Of a DNA stretch of 53,978 nucleotides, positions 25,025 through 34,198 are shown piece after piece. How positions within the stretch are numbered: the first letter of the stretch is position 1; each line of letters starts with the position of its first letter. The translations under genes and the position numbers were made by a program. Under the pieces are notes generated by a model that was given only the letters and a program-made list of their open reading frames with translations, searched no databases and was not told where the DNA came from. The DNA lies in contig DWXS01000048.1 in NCBI GenBank assembly GCA_019119045.1, forward strand, positions 1 to 53,978, given 5' to 3'. This stretch comes from Candidatus Mailhella merdavium (GTDB taxonomy: Bacteria > Desulfobacterota > Desulfovibrionia > Desulfovibrionales > Desulfovibrionaceae).

Positions 25025-27778
25025 TTACGAGCTGGAAGAAGTGCTGCCGGAGACCTGCGAGAGGGCTGCGGCGTTGGCCGACATGGTGTTGTTCATTTCC
25101 GCCAGCAGGGTATCCAGCCGGGCGAATTTGGCTTTCATACGGGTTTCCCACGTTGCAAGCCGTGTTTCTTCGCGGGCAATTTTTTCGTCGATGCTTTCGA
25201 TAACCGTCTGGTAGTTGCTGATGAGCAGAGGAATGGCTCCCGCGCTTTCCGTGCTTCCTGAGGCAACGGGGCGCAGTTCGTCGGTGAGCTGATCGATCAT
25301 CTGATTGATCTTGCCCTGCTTGATATTGAGCGTATCCGCATCGGCGCCGGTATAGGAGCCGGGTTCAAGTCCGTCCACCGGGAAGGTGATGGAGACGCCC
25401 ACGGCGGCGTTGTTCATGTCGCCTACGGTAAAGGTGCCCATTGTCGAGTCATAGTTGGCCTTTGCACCGTTGATGTAGACGCTGTTTTTATCCAGCGTAC
25501 CGTCCGCATTGACGACGTATTCGACTTTATAGGTTCCTGCCTCTGCCGCAGTGCCGGTAGAGACGACGGAGAAGTTTGCGCTGTTGGTTTCTCCCTGCCT
25601 GTCGGCGGAGAACAGTTCCGCCACGCTGCGGATATCCTTTTCAATGGCTTCGTCGAGTTTTGCCTCGTCGATCTCAAGCTGCCCGAAGTTGGGATCGCTT
25701 TCGTCCGTGATGGTGCTGATTCCGATCTGTGAAAGGCTGGAAAAAACGTCGTTCAGCGTGTCGTCAGCACTTGTCTGCGGAACGAATCCGAGGCCGCGCC
25801 CGGAGGTGATGTTCTTCAGACGGCTTTGCAGGAGCTGAACCCCGTAGTTGCCGGTAAGCGTCGAACCCTTCTGCCAGGTAAGCTGGGATTCCATGGTCAG
25901 AACGCCGTCATCGTTGGTGGAAGGACCTTCTACTTCCTTTTCATCGTCATATTTGGTCAGCTCTCTGATTTTTGCAAGCATGGTATTTATGGCTTCAACC
26001 ACGCCCACGATGTTTTCCTTGAGCTGTTCCTTGTCGTCAACGATATTGAGGTTGGTTTCCCCGGTACTCTTGAGGGTGATGGTCAGCCCTTCTATGACGT
26101 CGGTAAGCGTATTGCTGGATGAGGTGAATTCCTGTCCCCAGCCGTTCAGGGTAAAGCGGGCGTCCTGTGCCTGCTGGGAATACCAGTTGTCCGTACCGCT
26201 GTTGATGACGGTATCTGCACTGTCGAAGGAGAGCGAGTTGTTCAGTCCGTCGATGTCGGAAGAAACGGCTATGCTGGCCTCTTTCGGCTGAACCGTCACT
26301 TCCTGACCGAGCGTGCCCGATTCCAGACCGGTGATGTTGGAGTTCGTTTCAAAAACGACGACATCGCCATCCTTGTATCTGACGGTACCGTCACTGAGTG
26401 TTTCGGTCGTCAGTTCCTTTCCGCTGCTGTTCTTGATGATGAAGAAGCCGTTTTCGTTGGAGGCCGTATAACCCTTGTTCGTCACGTTGGCGCTGGCGAA
26501 CATGTCGGACGTTGCGGTTTCGTTGAAGGCCGTAACCAGATCGTCCAGCGTTGCGCCTTCGGACAGGGAGAGAGAGGTCAGCTTGTTGGTACTGTCGGGA
26601 TCCTTGACCGGTGTTCCGCTGCCGTCATCCTTATAGGCAGTTCCTACGCGGAAGCTGAAGCTCAACGAACCCCCGTTGGTCGTGGTCAGGATGCGGTCAT
26701 GGGAGGTGAAGTCGAATTCTCCGGTGGCGGAATTCCACGCGGCCGTCAGGGCTCCGTTCGGTACGGAATCGTTGATTTTATTTTCCAGCTCCTGAATGGT
26801 CATGCCGTCCGTGACCTCGACGGAATATTCCTTGCCTCCGTAGGTGAAGCTGTAGGTCTTGGGGCCTCCGCTCGAGAGGACGGCATCTCCAGACTGTTTG
26901 CCGGCAAGGGAGCCGGCTCCGTCCATGAAACTGTCCAGACCTCCGCCGCTCAGACCGACCTTGCCGGTAACGTCCCGCCCGGCAGCATCGGAAAATTTGA
27001 GAACCTGCTTGCCGTTTTCTTCCGTCAGCTTGGCCGTTACACCGGTGGAACCCGTGCGGGTATTGATGAGGTCGACCAGATCCTGCGCCGTCATCCCCTT
27101 GGTGACGGAAAATGTGGACTCCATACCGTTATAGGCCAGGGTCAGCGAGGAGTCCACGCTGTGGAAGGTATCCAGCGTGGAGGAGATGCTCAGGGTATTT
27201 TCCGCACCGGTATCTTTTCCCTGAATCTGGAAGACATACCCGGAACCGTTCTTTATCAGGGAGGCCTTGACGCCGGGGTTCTTGGGATCGTTGTTGATCT
27301 TCTGTGCGAACTGCTCCAGCGTCATGTTCTGTGTAATGGTGATTGTCCGCGTCACACCCTGATAGGTATAGGTAAAGGTCTGATCGGAACCCGTATCGTT
27401 GATCTTCGCGTCCTTGCCCGTAAAGGTGGTGGTATTACTGTATATGGCGCTTGTTGCCAGCTGGCGCACGTCAATACTGTACAGGCCCTGCTCGATGGTG
27501 GAATCCGCCGTGGCCGTGGCCACGCTTTCGTTGGAGCTGGCCACATCGCGCTTGAGCATCTTGTTCATGCTGTTGAAGTCGCTCAGCGCCGTCTTTGCTT
27601 CCGTCATGGCGGTGGTGATTTCCTGAAAGGCGTCAATGCGCAGCTGCCATTCCGCCTTCCAGATTTCCATGCGGGATTTCTGCATGGATTCCGTTTCCTT
27701 CAGCTTTTCAATGATCGAGGAAAAGTCTGTGCCGGAACCAAGGCCCTGAAAGGTAATGCCACCGGAAATAGAACTCAT
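25025..27778 (-). CDS. fliD: Flagellar filament cap protein FliD (HAP2), enlarged
   Basis: A 917-aa FliD, roughly twice the length of the E. coli protein. The N-terminal domain has the family start ISGGITFQGLGSGTDFSSIIEKL and helical KAEWQLRIDAF; the C-terminal domain has the coiled coil after ADTLNIKQGKINQMIDQLTDEL with ESIDEKIAREETRLATWETRMKAKFARLDTLLAEMNNTM. The middle (about 100-800) has Thr/Asn/Gly-rich beta domains with several flagellin-hook IN-like units (ITQNMTLEQFAQKIN, VTKGMTAQDLVDLIN, VTDGMTIQELENKIN), so the extra length is made of repeated surface domains. It caps the growing filament and folds flagellin monomers; in pathogens it can bind mucin. Transcribed from a sigma-54 promoter. 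Confidence 0.95.
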   Translation of the reverse strand: MSSISGGITFQGLGSGTDFSSIIEKLKETESMQKSRMEIWKAEWQLRIDAFQEITTAMTEAKTALSDFNSMNKMLKRDVASSNESVATATADSTIEQGLYSIDVRQLATSAIYSNTTTFTGKDAKINDTGSDQTFTYTYQGVTRTITITQNMTLEQFAQKINNDPKNPGVKASLIKNGSGYVFQIQGKDTGAENTLSISSTLDTFHSVDSSLTLAYNGMESTFSVTKGMTAQDLVDLINTRTGSTGVTAKLTEENGKQVLKFSDAAGRDVTGKVGLSGGGLDSFMDGAGSLAGKQSGDAVLSSGGPKTYSFTYGGKEYSVEVTDGMTIQELENKINDSVPNGALTAAWNSATGEFDFTSHDRILTTTNGGSLSFSFRVGTAYKDDGSGTPVKDPDSTNKLTSLSLSEGATLDDLVTAFNETATSDMFASANVTNKGYTASNENGFFIIKNSSGKELTTETLSDGTVRYKDGDVVVFETNSNITGLESGTLGQEVTVQPKEASIAVSSDIDGLNNSLSFDSADTVINSGTDNWYSQQAQDARFTLNGWGQEFTSSSNTLTDVIEGLTITLKSTGETNLNIVDDKEQLKENIVGVVEAINTMLAKIRELTKYDDEKEVEGPSTNDDGVLTMESQLTWQKGSTLTGNYGVQLLQSRLKNITSGRGLGFVPQTSADDTLNDVFSSLSQIGISTITDESDPNFGQLEIDEAKLDEAIEKDIRSVAELFSADRQGETNSANFSVVSTGTAAEAGTYKVEYVVNADGTLDKNSVYINGAKANYDSTMGTFTVGDMNNAAVGVSITFPVDGLEPGSYTGADADTLNIKQGKINQMIDQLTDELRPVASGSTESAGAIPLLISNYQTVIESIDEKIAREETRLATWETRMKAKFARLDTLLAEMNNTMSANAAALSQVSGSTSSSS

Positions 27779-27833
27779 ATCATAATCCTCGCGCGGAAAA
27801 ATTTGCCGTTGAAAATAATGTCGTCTTTATTTA

Positions 27834-27849
27834 TGCAAAAATAATGCCA
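27834..27849 (-). promoter_or_regulatory. Sigma-54 promoter of fliD-fliS
   Basis: On the minus strand TGGCAT-N5-TTGCA, with GG and GC exactly at -24/-12 spacing. It is 55 nt before the fliD start. Flagellar class III control by RpoN is known in several delta- and epsilon-type bacteria. Confidence 0.8.
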
Positions 27850-28239
27850 GTTATAAGTTCAGCCCCTGAAGCCGAATAAATAATTTTAAGGATATATCGG
27901 CTGCCGGAGAAAAAGGCTTTAGGGAAATTTTCCGGAATGCCCGGTTCGGATGATTTTTTTCAGAAAAGAAACATGCGCTTGGGCAGAAGACGGCGCTGTG
28001 CAGCGTTTTGAAAGCAGAAAACGGAGGGAGAGGCCTGTGCCATGCAGAATGCGGCAGCTTTGACGCCCATGCCCGGAAAAGCGGCAGGGCGGATCTGCGA
28101 AGGGAGGCTCCGGGAATGTATGGCCCTGTCGGGCCTTGCGTTTCATGATGATGCGCCGGATTCCGGAGCGATGAAAAAACGGAGATGCAGTGCGAACGGG
28201 GGAGCAGAGTTGTCATTCCGCAGCATGGAGCGTCTTTGT

Positions 28240-28455
28240 CGGGAACATGCCTTCGGAGTCAGGCAGGCGAAACTGCTCCATGAGGCCGGATCGGCCGGGA
28301 TGTCCCTGCGGCGCAGCCGGCAGGCAGCTTGGAGGCCAGGCGGCAGGCACACGGGGATGCAACAGGCATGGACGCAGCGCAGGTGACGGCGCAGCCGTGA
28401 ACGCTGCGGGCCGGAACACAGGGGCTGCCGGTAGAGATGGTCGGGACTAAAGGGC
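28240..28455 (-). repeat. Dispersed ~210-bp non-coding element, copy C
   Basis: Words shared with copies A and B: GTCAGGCAGGCGAAA at 28258 and CCGGAACACAGGGGCT at 28411 (15 of 16 bases equal to copy B at 44931), then GTCGGGACTAAAG at 28440, at the position of TCAGGAGCAAAAG in A and B. The 153-nt and 29-nt spacings match the other copies. It begins 50 nt behind the stop of the YjiH-like gene. Confidence 0.6.
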
Positions 28456-28467
28456 TCGAGCGCGATG

Positions 28468-28496
28468 CGGGTGCGGGCAACGAGCGTCCGCACCCG
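28468..28496 (-). terminator. Hairpin after the YjiH-like gene (no U-tract)
   Basis: CGGGTGCGG (28468-28476) pairs with 28488-28496, a 9-bp perfect stem, 12 nt behind the stop codon. No T-run follows. Confidence 0.45.
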
Positions 28497-28507
28497 GCAA
28501 CGCGGAA

Positions 28508-29851
28508 TCATGCAAGGAAAAGCCACGCAATGGCGCCGCCCGCAAGGAGGCTCAACACCACGCGCTCGAACCAGATCAGGAAGATTTCGGAAAAGGTGAC
28601 GGGGATTTCCGTACTCTTGATGCAGGGCACATAGCCGGACAGATAGGCGACCATGGAAACGGGAACAAGCGCCATGAGGTAACGGGTCACGATACCGAGA
28701 TCTCCTGCGCTGGCCGCGTAGATGGGGCCGACCATCATATCCACGGAGCCCATGGCGGAAGCCGTCATGGCTACTTCCATGTCCGACGGGGAGAGGCCGA
28801 AGGGCAGGAGGAAGGGCGCGAAGATATAGCCCAGATACTGGAACACGGAGGTGTTGAAGCCGAGGTACAGTCCGAGGGTGGCAAAGGCGGGCACGGTGGA
28901 CATCATGGTGACGAGCATACGGAAGCCGAGCTTCAGGGAACGCAGTACGCAGACGGGCGGCGTGGCCTGCGTTCCGGCGCGGGTCAGCCCCGCTTCCCAG
29001 GCGTGGCGCAGAACATCGCCGGAAACGGGCTGTTCAGGACGCGGCGTGACTCCGGGGAAGAAGCTTTCCGGCTTGCGGCTTATGGGCCAGATGCGCGCCG
29101 TGACTGCCGTGATGCCGAAGGTGATGAGCAGGGTTGTCCAGAAGTAGAAGCTCCAATGCTCCATCAGGCCCATCATCTGCGCCAGCACCATCATCATGGC
29201 AATGGAGGTGGTGGAAAAGCCCGTGGTGATGATGACGGATTCCCGGGCAGTGAATTTGCCTTCCCGGTACATTTGTTCCGTTGCCAGCACTCCGATGGTG
29301 AAGCTGCCCACAAAGGCCGTGACCGCAATGACGGCAGAGGTTCCGGGGGTACGGAACAGGGGGCGCATGACGGGGCGCAGAAGGACGCCGCAGAATTCCA
29401 GCAGACCGTAATCCACCAGAAAAGGCATGAAGAATATGGCCACGAGCAGCGCGGTGAACATGGTGCCTATGAGGTTATCCATGACAAAGGGGATGATGCG
29501 CTTGTCGAACAGGGAGGGGAAAGTTTCCGCCCCGAGACCGGTAAGCCCCATGATCACGATGCCCAGCCCCGCCAGCTTGGCCACGCTCATCAGAAGTTCC
29601 GTCGCGTTTTTCTTCCATATCTTGCGGATGAAGAAGGTGTCTGCCAGACAGTAGAGCATGAGCAGCACCGTGATCCAGGGAATGACGGAGCCGAAGACGC
29701 TCCGGAACCAGGCGCATATATGATCGAGGACGACCGTATTTTTTCCGCCTATGGTGATGCTGACGAAAAAGATGATGATACCGATCGCGTTGCAGAGGAA
29801 GAATAGCAGCAGGGCTCTGCTTTTGTTGAAGGAAGTATGCTGTTCTGACAT
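28508..29851 (-). CDS. YjiH-family membrane protein with nucleoside-recognition (Gate) domain
   Basis: A 447-aa inner-membrane protein with about 10-11 hydrophobic segments. Landmarks are DKRIIPFVMDNLIGTMFTALLVAIFFMPFLVDYGLLEF and AVIAVTAFVGSFTIGVLATEQMYREGKFTARE, which fit the Gate-domain YjiH-like group. These are thought to be transporters, with no confirmed substrate. GGGGGC stands before the ATG. It begins 14 nt behind the Mo/W enzyme gene and is probably co-transcribed with it, so it may move the substrate or product of that enzyme. Confidence 0.82.
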   Translation of the reverse strand: MSEQHTSFNKSRALLLFFLCNAIGIIIFFVSITIGGKNTVVLDHICAWFRSVFGSVIPWITVLLMLYCLADTFFIRKIWKKNATELLMSVAKLAGLGIVIMGLTGLGAETFPSLFDKRIIPFVMDNLIGTMFTALLVAIFFMPFLVDYGLLEFCGVLLRPVMRPLFRTPGTSAVIAVTAFVGSFTIGVLATEQMYREGKFTARESVIITTGFSTTSIAMMMVLAQMMGLMEHWSFYFWTTLLITFGITAVTARIWPISRKPESFFPGVTPRPEQPVSGDVLRHAWEAGLTRAGTQATPPVCVLRSLKLGFRMLVTMMSTVPAFATLGLYLGFNTSVFQYLGYIFAPFLLPFGLSPSDMEVAMTASAMGSVDMMVGPIYAASAGDLGIVTRYLMALVPVSMVAYLSGYVPCIKSTEIPVTFSEIFLIWFERVVLSLLAGGAIAWLFLA

Positions 29852-29865
29852 GGAAGCCCCCGGAC

Positions 29866-32271
29866 TTATGCTTTTTCCAGTTTGAGCAGGTTGGCGTTGA
29901 GGAAGGTTCCGCCGATCATCGGGCAGCAGTGTTCGGGATCGTCATCGGTGAGGACGTTGATGTTCGATTCCCATACGCCGTGATTTTCCGAAGCCGGGAG
30001 ATCCGGATACCACCATCCGTAATCCGGATATACCACGCGGGGATCAAGGCCTTCGTCAAGACTTGCCGTCATCTTTATGCGCCGGGTGGTGGAAGGGGAG
30101 GAAAGCCACAGCCAGTCGCCGTCCGTAACGCCGAGTTTCCGGGCTGCGTCCGGATGCAGACGGATCCGGGGCAGGGTCTGCCGCGCCGTGAGGGAAGGAA
30201 GGCTGCGGTAGCCGGACTGATAGAAGTAGTGCGGGCGCATGGCTCCCATGATGAAGGGATATTCCTTGTACAGTTCCGGCGTGCGGAAGGGGCTGTAGGG
30301 CGGTTCGCAGAAATTGGGCAGAGGATCGTAGCCGAAATCCTCAAGAATCATGGAATAGAGTTCCACCTTGCGGGAGGGGGTGCCGAAGCCCCGTTCCTTG
30401 TAGCGTTCGTATTTCGGGGGACGTATATCCCACTGGACGCGCTCGTGAAAATCCTTGAAGGAGGAATATCCCAGAGGCTCAAGCTGCCAGCCGTAAAAGG
30501 CCTCGTCGTTTTCCCAGGGCCAGTCCTGCCCGAGCGCAAGCCCGAGCCCGCGGAAGAAGCAGAAGTCGGTTTTCGCTTTGCCCGGAGGGGTGACGGCCTG
30601 TTCTCCAGAGAGAAAAGACTGGGTTTCCAGCCAGCCGGAGCAGTAACCTCCCGTATACAGGCGGGCGCATTCCGTATCGTCCGTGGCGGCCGGGGTGACA
30701 TAATCGGCCAGCTCCGCCGTCGGCGTCATGTAGATATCCTGCACGACCAGCAGATCCAGCGCACGGAGCGCCTTGTCCACGATTTCCGTATGTCCTGCGC
30801 TGAGCATGGGATTGTTGCCCACGTTGATCAGCGCCCGCATGCGATAGGGGCCCTGCCCGAGTATGGAACGCCAGACCGCGGCGGAATGTGCGCCGTAGAA
30901 GGGAGAAGGAATTCTGGAACCGACGCGCTTCTGGAATTTGAACATCTTCATGCTCGCTTCCCAGGACCACATGCGGAAGCGATCCGCTCCCAGCGTTTTG
31001 GCATAGGTTTCCGGACTGAGCGCAGGGCCGGGATCGTTGCGCACTTCGGTACTCGGCCCGTCCAGGAAGAGCTGGCCTCCCCGCACGTCGAGATTGCCGG
31101 TAATGGCGTTGAGGACGCTGCGGGCGCGGCCGCACTGGTTGGCGCTGAGACCGATGACATCCATGGCAAAGCCGGGGAAGAAGTTGCCCGGCTTTGTTGT
31201 GGCATACATCCGGGCGGCTTCGCGGATTTTTTCGGCCGGAACCCACGAAATGCTTTCCACAGCCTCCGGCGTATAGGGGGCCACACGCTCCGTGAGCCGA
31301 TCCCAGACGGTGACGCATTCGATTTTGCGGCCGTCCGCCAGCGTTACGGGGAAGGAACCGCTCAGACGGGCCTGAACGCCTTCTTCCTTATAGCGCATGG
31401 CGTCGGCATCATAGGCGACGGCGCGCCCGCGGGAGGCATCCCAGACGAGAAATGTTTCCGCATCGCCGCCCTCAATCACGTCGCGTTCCCGCAGCAGCTT
31501 GCCCGTATCGCGGCGCACGAGGTTGGGGCCGTTGCTCCAGTTTTCCACAAATTCGCGGTCAAAGAGCTTTTCGGCAATGATGACGTTGATCCAGCTCAAC
31601 ATGAGCGCGCCGCTGGAGCCGGGGCGATTTTGCAGCCAGAGGTCGGCTATCTTGACCGTTTCCGTTTCATAGGGATCGACGGCGATGACCTTGCCGCCCT
31701 TTGCCTTGCTTTCCTTGATGTAGCCGAAGAATTCCGGTTTCGACCAGGCGGGATTGCAGCCCCAGATGACGGTACAGCGGGAATTGGCACGATCGCAGGC
31801 GGTATCGTGCCCGTAGGTGAGCATTTCTATCTGGCCGCTGTTGCCGTAGCAGGTCTGGCCTCCCATGGTGAAGACGTTCGGGGTGCCGAGCAGGCGGGCA
31901 AAGCGGTTGCCGGAAAAGGCAAGCCCTGTGCTGATCATGCTGTCCAGACTGACTCCCACGGCTTCAGGCCCGCTTTCTCCAATGATGGCGTGCAGTTTTT
32001 CCGCAATTTCGCTGAAGGCCTGTTCCCAGCTTATGGGCTGCCATTTTCCTTCCCCCCGTTCCCCGACGCGCTTGAGCGGCGTGGTCAGACGCCGGGGATC
32101 CTGCGAGAGTTCGAGGGCAATGGCCCTGCCCCGCGCGCACATGAACCCCCGTGAAAGAGGCTGAGACGGATCGCCCTTGACCTTGACCGGCCTGCCGTCT
32201 TCCACGGTCAGCAGCACGCCGCAGCGCCGCGTGCAGCCGTGACAGGTGGTTTTCTTTACTTCCAGACTCAT
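29866..32271 (-). CDS. Cytoplasmic Mo/W bis-MGD oxidoreductase, acetylene-hydratase-like layout
   Basis: An 801-aa member of the DMSO reductase superfamily. The N-terminal 4Fe-4S site is Cys10-x2-Cys13-x3-Cys17-x27-Cys45, with Arg47 in place of the Lys found in many formate dehydrogenases. Cys141 in GGQTCYGNSGQ is at the place of the metal-ligating Cys and at the same residue number as in Pelobacter acetylene hydratase. The C-terminal molybdopterin-dinucleotide domain is complete (LHPDAARKLGVTDGDWLWL). No Tat signal is seen and no electron-transfer or membrane subunit gene is adjacent, so the enzyme is cytosolic and perhaps acts alone. The start at 32271 has AGGAGG. Its neighbours are a YjiH-like membrane protein and, upstream, CyuA-like and ATC-hydrolase-like genes. 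The substrate is unknown. Confidence 0.88.
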   Translation of the reverse strand: MSLEVKKTTCHGCTRRCGVLLTVEDGRPVKVKGDPSQPLSRGFMCARGRAIALELSQDPRRLTTPLKRVGERGEGKWQPISWEQAFSEIAEKLHAIIGESGPEAVGVSLDSMISTGLAFSGNRFARLLGTPNVFTMGGQTCYGNSGQIEMLTYGHDTACDRANSRCTVIWGCNPAWSKPEFFGYIKESKAKGGKVIAVDPYETETVKIADLWLQNRPGSSGALMLSWINVIIAEKLFDREFVENWSNGPNLVRRDTGKLLRERDVIEGGDAETFLVWDASRGRAVAYDADAMRYKEEGVQARLSGSFPVTLADGRKIECVTVWDRLTERVAPYTPEAVESISWVPAEKIREAARMYATTKPGNFFPGFAMDVIGLSANQCGRARSVLNAITGNLDVRGGQLFLDGPSTEVRNDPGPALSPETYAKTLGADRFRMWSWEASMKMFKFQKRVGSRIPSPFYGAHSAAVWRSILGQGPYRMRALINVGNNPMLSAGHTEIVDKALRALDLLVVQDIYMTPTAELADYVTPAATDDTECARLYTGGYCSGWLETQSFLSGEQAVTPPGKAKTDFCFFRGLGLALGQDWPWENDEAFYGWQLEPLGYSSFKDFHERVQWDIRPPKYERYKERGFGTPSRKVELYSMILEDFGYDPLPNFCEPPYSPFRTPELYKEYPFIMGAMRPHYFYQSGYRSLPSLTARQTLPRIRLHPDAARKLGVTDGDWLWLSSPSTTRRIKMTASLDEGLDPRVVYPDYGWWYPDLPASENHGVWESNINVLTDDDPEHCCPMIGGTFLNANLLKLEKA

Positions 32272-32424
32272 GGAGCCTCCTGACGTGTTTGCGGAACAGG
32301 AAAAGGAATGGATGCCTCCGGAAAAAGTTCCCTCTTGATGCGTCCCCGGTCTTCCGCCCGGGGATACGCCCGGAGATTGCGACTTCACGCGGGGGGCGTT
32401 CCGGACGAACGTGCCCCCTGCCTG

Positions 32425-33690
32425 TCAGTGGTGCTGAAGCATGATGTGGGCCATTTCGTTATCTGCGCCCGCCAGAATACGCCGGGAGAATTCGGCGAGA
32501 ATCCCGCCGAGTTCCTTGATGCCGGGGGCGACCATGCCCTGAACGTCGTGGACGCCGCCCCCCCTCAGGGCAAGTGCGGCCGCGCTGTAGGCCTCGCATC
32601 CGGCCGTTGCCACCTTGAGACTGCACGTTTCCTTTGCGCCGTCGCAAATCATGCCCAGCAGGCTGGCAACAAGCGTGACCACGGCCCGTTCCGCCTGATC
32701 CGGATCGGCGCCCATAAGGCGGGCCATGCCGCCCGCAGCTCCTGCCCCTGCGGCTACGGAACAGCCGCAGATGGGAGTCAGGCGGCCGGTATAGGCCTTG
32801 AGATAGCCGCAGACCAGATGACTTAAGGCGAGCGCTTCCGCCAGAGCGCGGCGCGAGGATCCGAGGCTCCGGGCAACCACGGTCACGGGAATAATGGCGG
32901 TGATGCCGTGATTGCCGCTCCCTGCGCTGCTCATGATGGGGAAGTCGCCTCCGCTCATACGCACGTCGGAGGCTCCGCCCGTGGCGTGCCGGATGCGATC
33001 AAGAATATTGGATTCGTTGCCGTCGCTGCGTCCGACGCCCATGCCCCACAGGGATTTCATGCCCTTGTCGGCCACGCCCATATTCATGTTTGCGCCTTCC
33101 AGCAGAAAATTTTCCGCCTCCGGCGAAATTTCACCGGCCATACGCCACAGGTCGGCAAAGTTCATGGCCTTGAGTTCTTCATACATTTCCGCGCTGTCTC
33201 CGGGGCCGGCTTCCTCAAGAGGGGCGGCTTCCTGAAGAATTTTACCGTCCGCTTCGACCAGCTCCACACGATCGTGCTTGCCGGATATGCGGCAGAGGGC
33301 GGAACGGCCTTCTCCCAGGACTTCCACCTGAATCCATACGGACGGAACATCCTGTGCCACATTTTCTTCTATGGCGCCGGAATCAAGCAGGGCGCGTGCC
33401 TTTGCCACGGTTTCCGGCGTCATGTCCTGAAGTACGGTAAGACCGCGTTCGGGATTTCCTGCCAGCGCGCCGAGGGCTGCGGCCAGACGGTTCCCCTTGA
33501 GCCCCCCCGTATGGGGCAGCATGACGGAACGGCCGTTTTTGTAGACGTTGACGGAAAGCGTTAATTTGATTTTTTCGATAGTGCCCCCGTGGGCGCGGCC
33601 CGCATAGGCTGCGGCAAGGGCCACGGCTCCCGGTTCGGTACATCCGAGCGCAGGCTTGACCTCCGCCCGGAAAAAAGCGTCCAGATTCAT
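32425..33690 (-). CDS. CyuA-like L-cysteine desulfidase (UPF0597)
   Basis: A 421-aa protein of the UPF0597/CyuA (YhaM) family, related to Fe-S serine dehydratase alpha chains. Cys residues expected to hold a 4Fe-4S cluster are in ALGCTEP (near 16), TPICGCSVAAGAGAAGG and MICDGAKETCSLK. SSAGSGNHGITAIIPV is a further landmark. Characterised members split L-cysteine to pyruvate, ammonia and sulfide in the cytosol. GAGGAAG lies before the ATG at 33690. It starts 10 nt behind the ATC-hydrolase-like gene and is followed after 153 nt (two GC hairpins, 32343-32363 and 32391-32418) by the Mo/W enzyme gene. Other beta-elimination substrates are possible. Confidence 0.9.
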   Translation of the reverse strand: MNLDAFFRAEVKPALGCTEPGAVALAAAYAGRAHGGTIEKIKLTLSVNVYKNGRSVMLPHTGGLKGNRLAAALGALAGNPERGLTVLQDMTPETVAKARALLDSGAIEENVAQDVPSVWIQVEVLGEGRSALCRISGKHDRVELVEADGKILQEAAPLEEAGPGDSAEMYEELKAMNFADLWRMAGEISPEAENFLLEGANMNMGVADKGMKSLWGMGVGRSDGNESNILDRIRHATGGASDVRMSGGDFPIMSSAGSGNHGITAIIPVTVVARSLGSSRRALAEALALSHLVCGYLKAYTGRLTPICGCSVAAGAGAAGGMARLMGADPDQAERAVVTLVASLLGMICDGAKETCSLKVATAGCEAYSAAALALRGGGVHDVQGMVAPGIKELGGILAEFSRRILAGADNEMAHIMLQHH

Positions 33691-33700
33691 CGGATCTTCC

Positions 33701-34198
33701 TCAGTGCTTCCTGGTGAAGACAAGGCGGCAGACCCTGGCGCCGCCTGCAAGGGTGGATTCCAGCGTGAACTCGTAGTCGGGCAGGGTATCCGCTATGCCT
33801 CTGTCGCCGTCCATGGCGATGTCGCACACTTCGGCAAGGGTCTTTTCGTCGGAGGTGAAGGTCTGCCATGCCGCCAGAAGGGGGCAGTAGTGGAAATCCA
33901 CAACAAAGCGTTCGTCCGTGCTTTCCACAATTTCCATATCAAAGAGCTGCATGGGAATTTCCGTAGCAAACTCTTTGGAAAAGAGCTTGAGGTCGTGGCG
34001 CGCTTCCTCACTGAAACGCTGCCCGCCGTGGACATGCCCCATGCGTCGTATGGCGGGGCGGGCAAATTCTTCCACGTCGTATCCGCGCTTCCTGGCTTCA
34101 TCCAGCAGCAGATACAGCCAGGCTGCGCGGTGGCCGAAGGCTTCGCGCATCATGTCGCATACCGGGCCGTGTTCTTTTCCTTTATTGACGATGGGCAT
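33701..34198 (-). CDS. L-2-amino-thiazoline-4-carboxylic acid hydrolase family protein
   Basis: A 165-aa protein that I match to the ATC_hydrolase family from its FHYCPLLAAWQ block and the spacing to LAEVCDIAMDGDRGIAD and LESTLAGGARVCRLVF. Known members open the thiazoline ring of L-ATC to N-carbamoyl-cysteine, a step of bacterial cysteine production from ATC; many homologues have no tested function. Cys and His in HYC are candidates for the active site. The start at 34198 has GAGGAG; an upstream ATG at 34222 lacks one. It is the first gene of a run with cysteine desulfidase, which makes a thiazoline-to-cysteine-to-sulfide route an attractive inference. Confidence 0.75.
   Translation of the reverse strand: MPIVNKGKEHGPVCDMMREAFGHRAAWLYLLLDEARKRGYDVEEFARPAIRRMGHVHGGQRFSEEARHDLKLFSKEFATEIPMQLFDMEIVESTDERFVVDFHYCPLLAAWQTFTSDEKTLAEVCDIAMDGDRGIADTLPDYEFTLESTLAGGARVCRLVFTRKH

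Larger units (their letters stand above)
27850..28507. other. Intergenic region upstream of fliD, 658 bp, carrying repeat copy C
   Basis: Left part (27850-28239) is moderately AT-rich near fliD and then GC-rich, with no gene seen; a RpoN activator site could lie here but none was recognised. The right part carries repeat copy C and a hairpin after the YjiH-like gene. Confidence 0.5.

Noticed and set aside
29929-32154. 741-codon plus-strand frame opposite the Mo/W enzyme
   Set aside because: Antisense shadow of the molybdopterin gene, no start signal and no domain.
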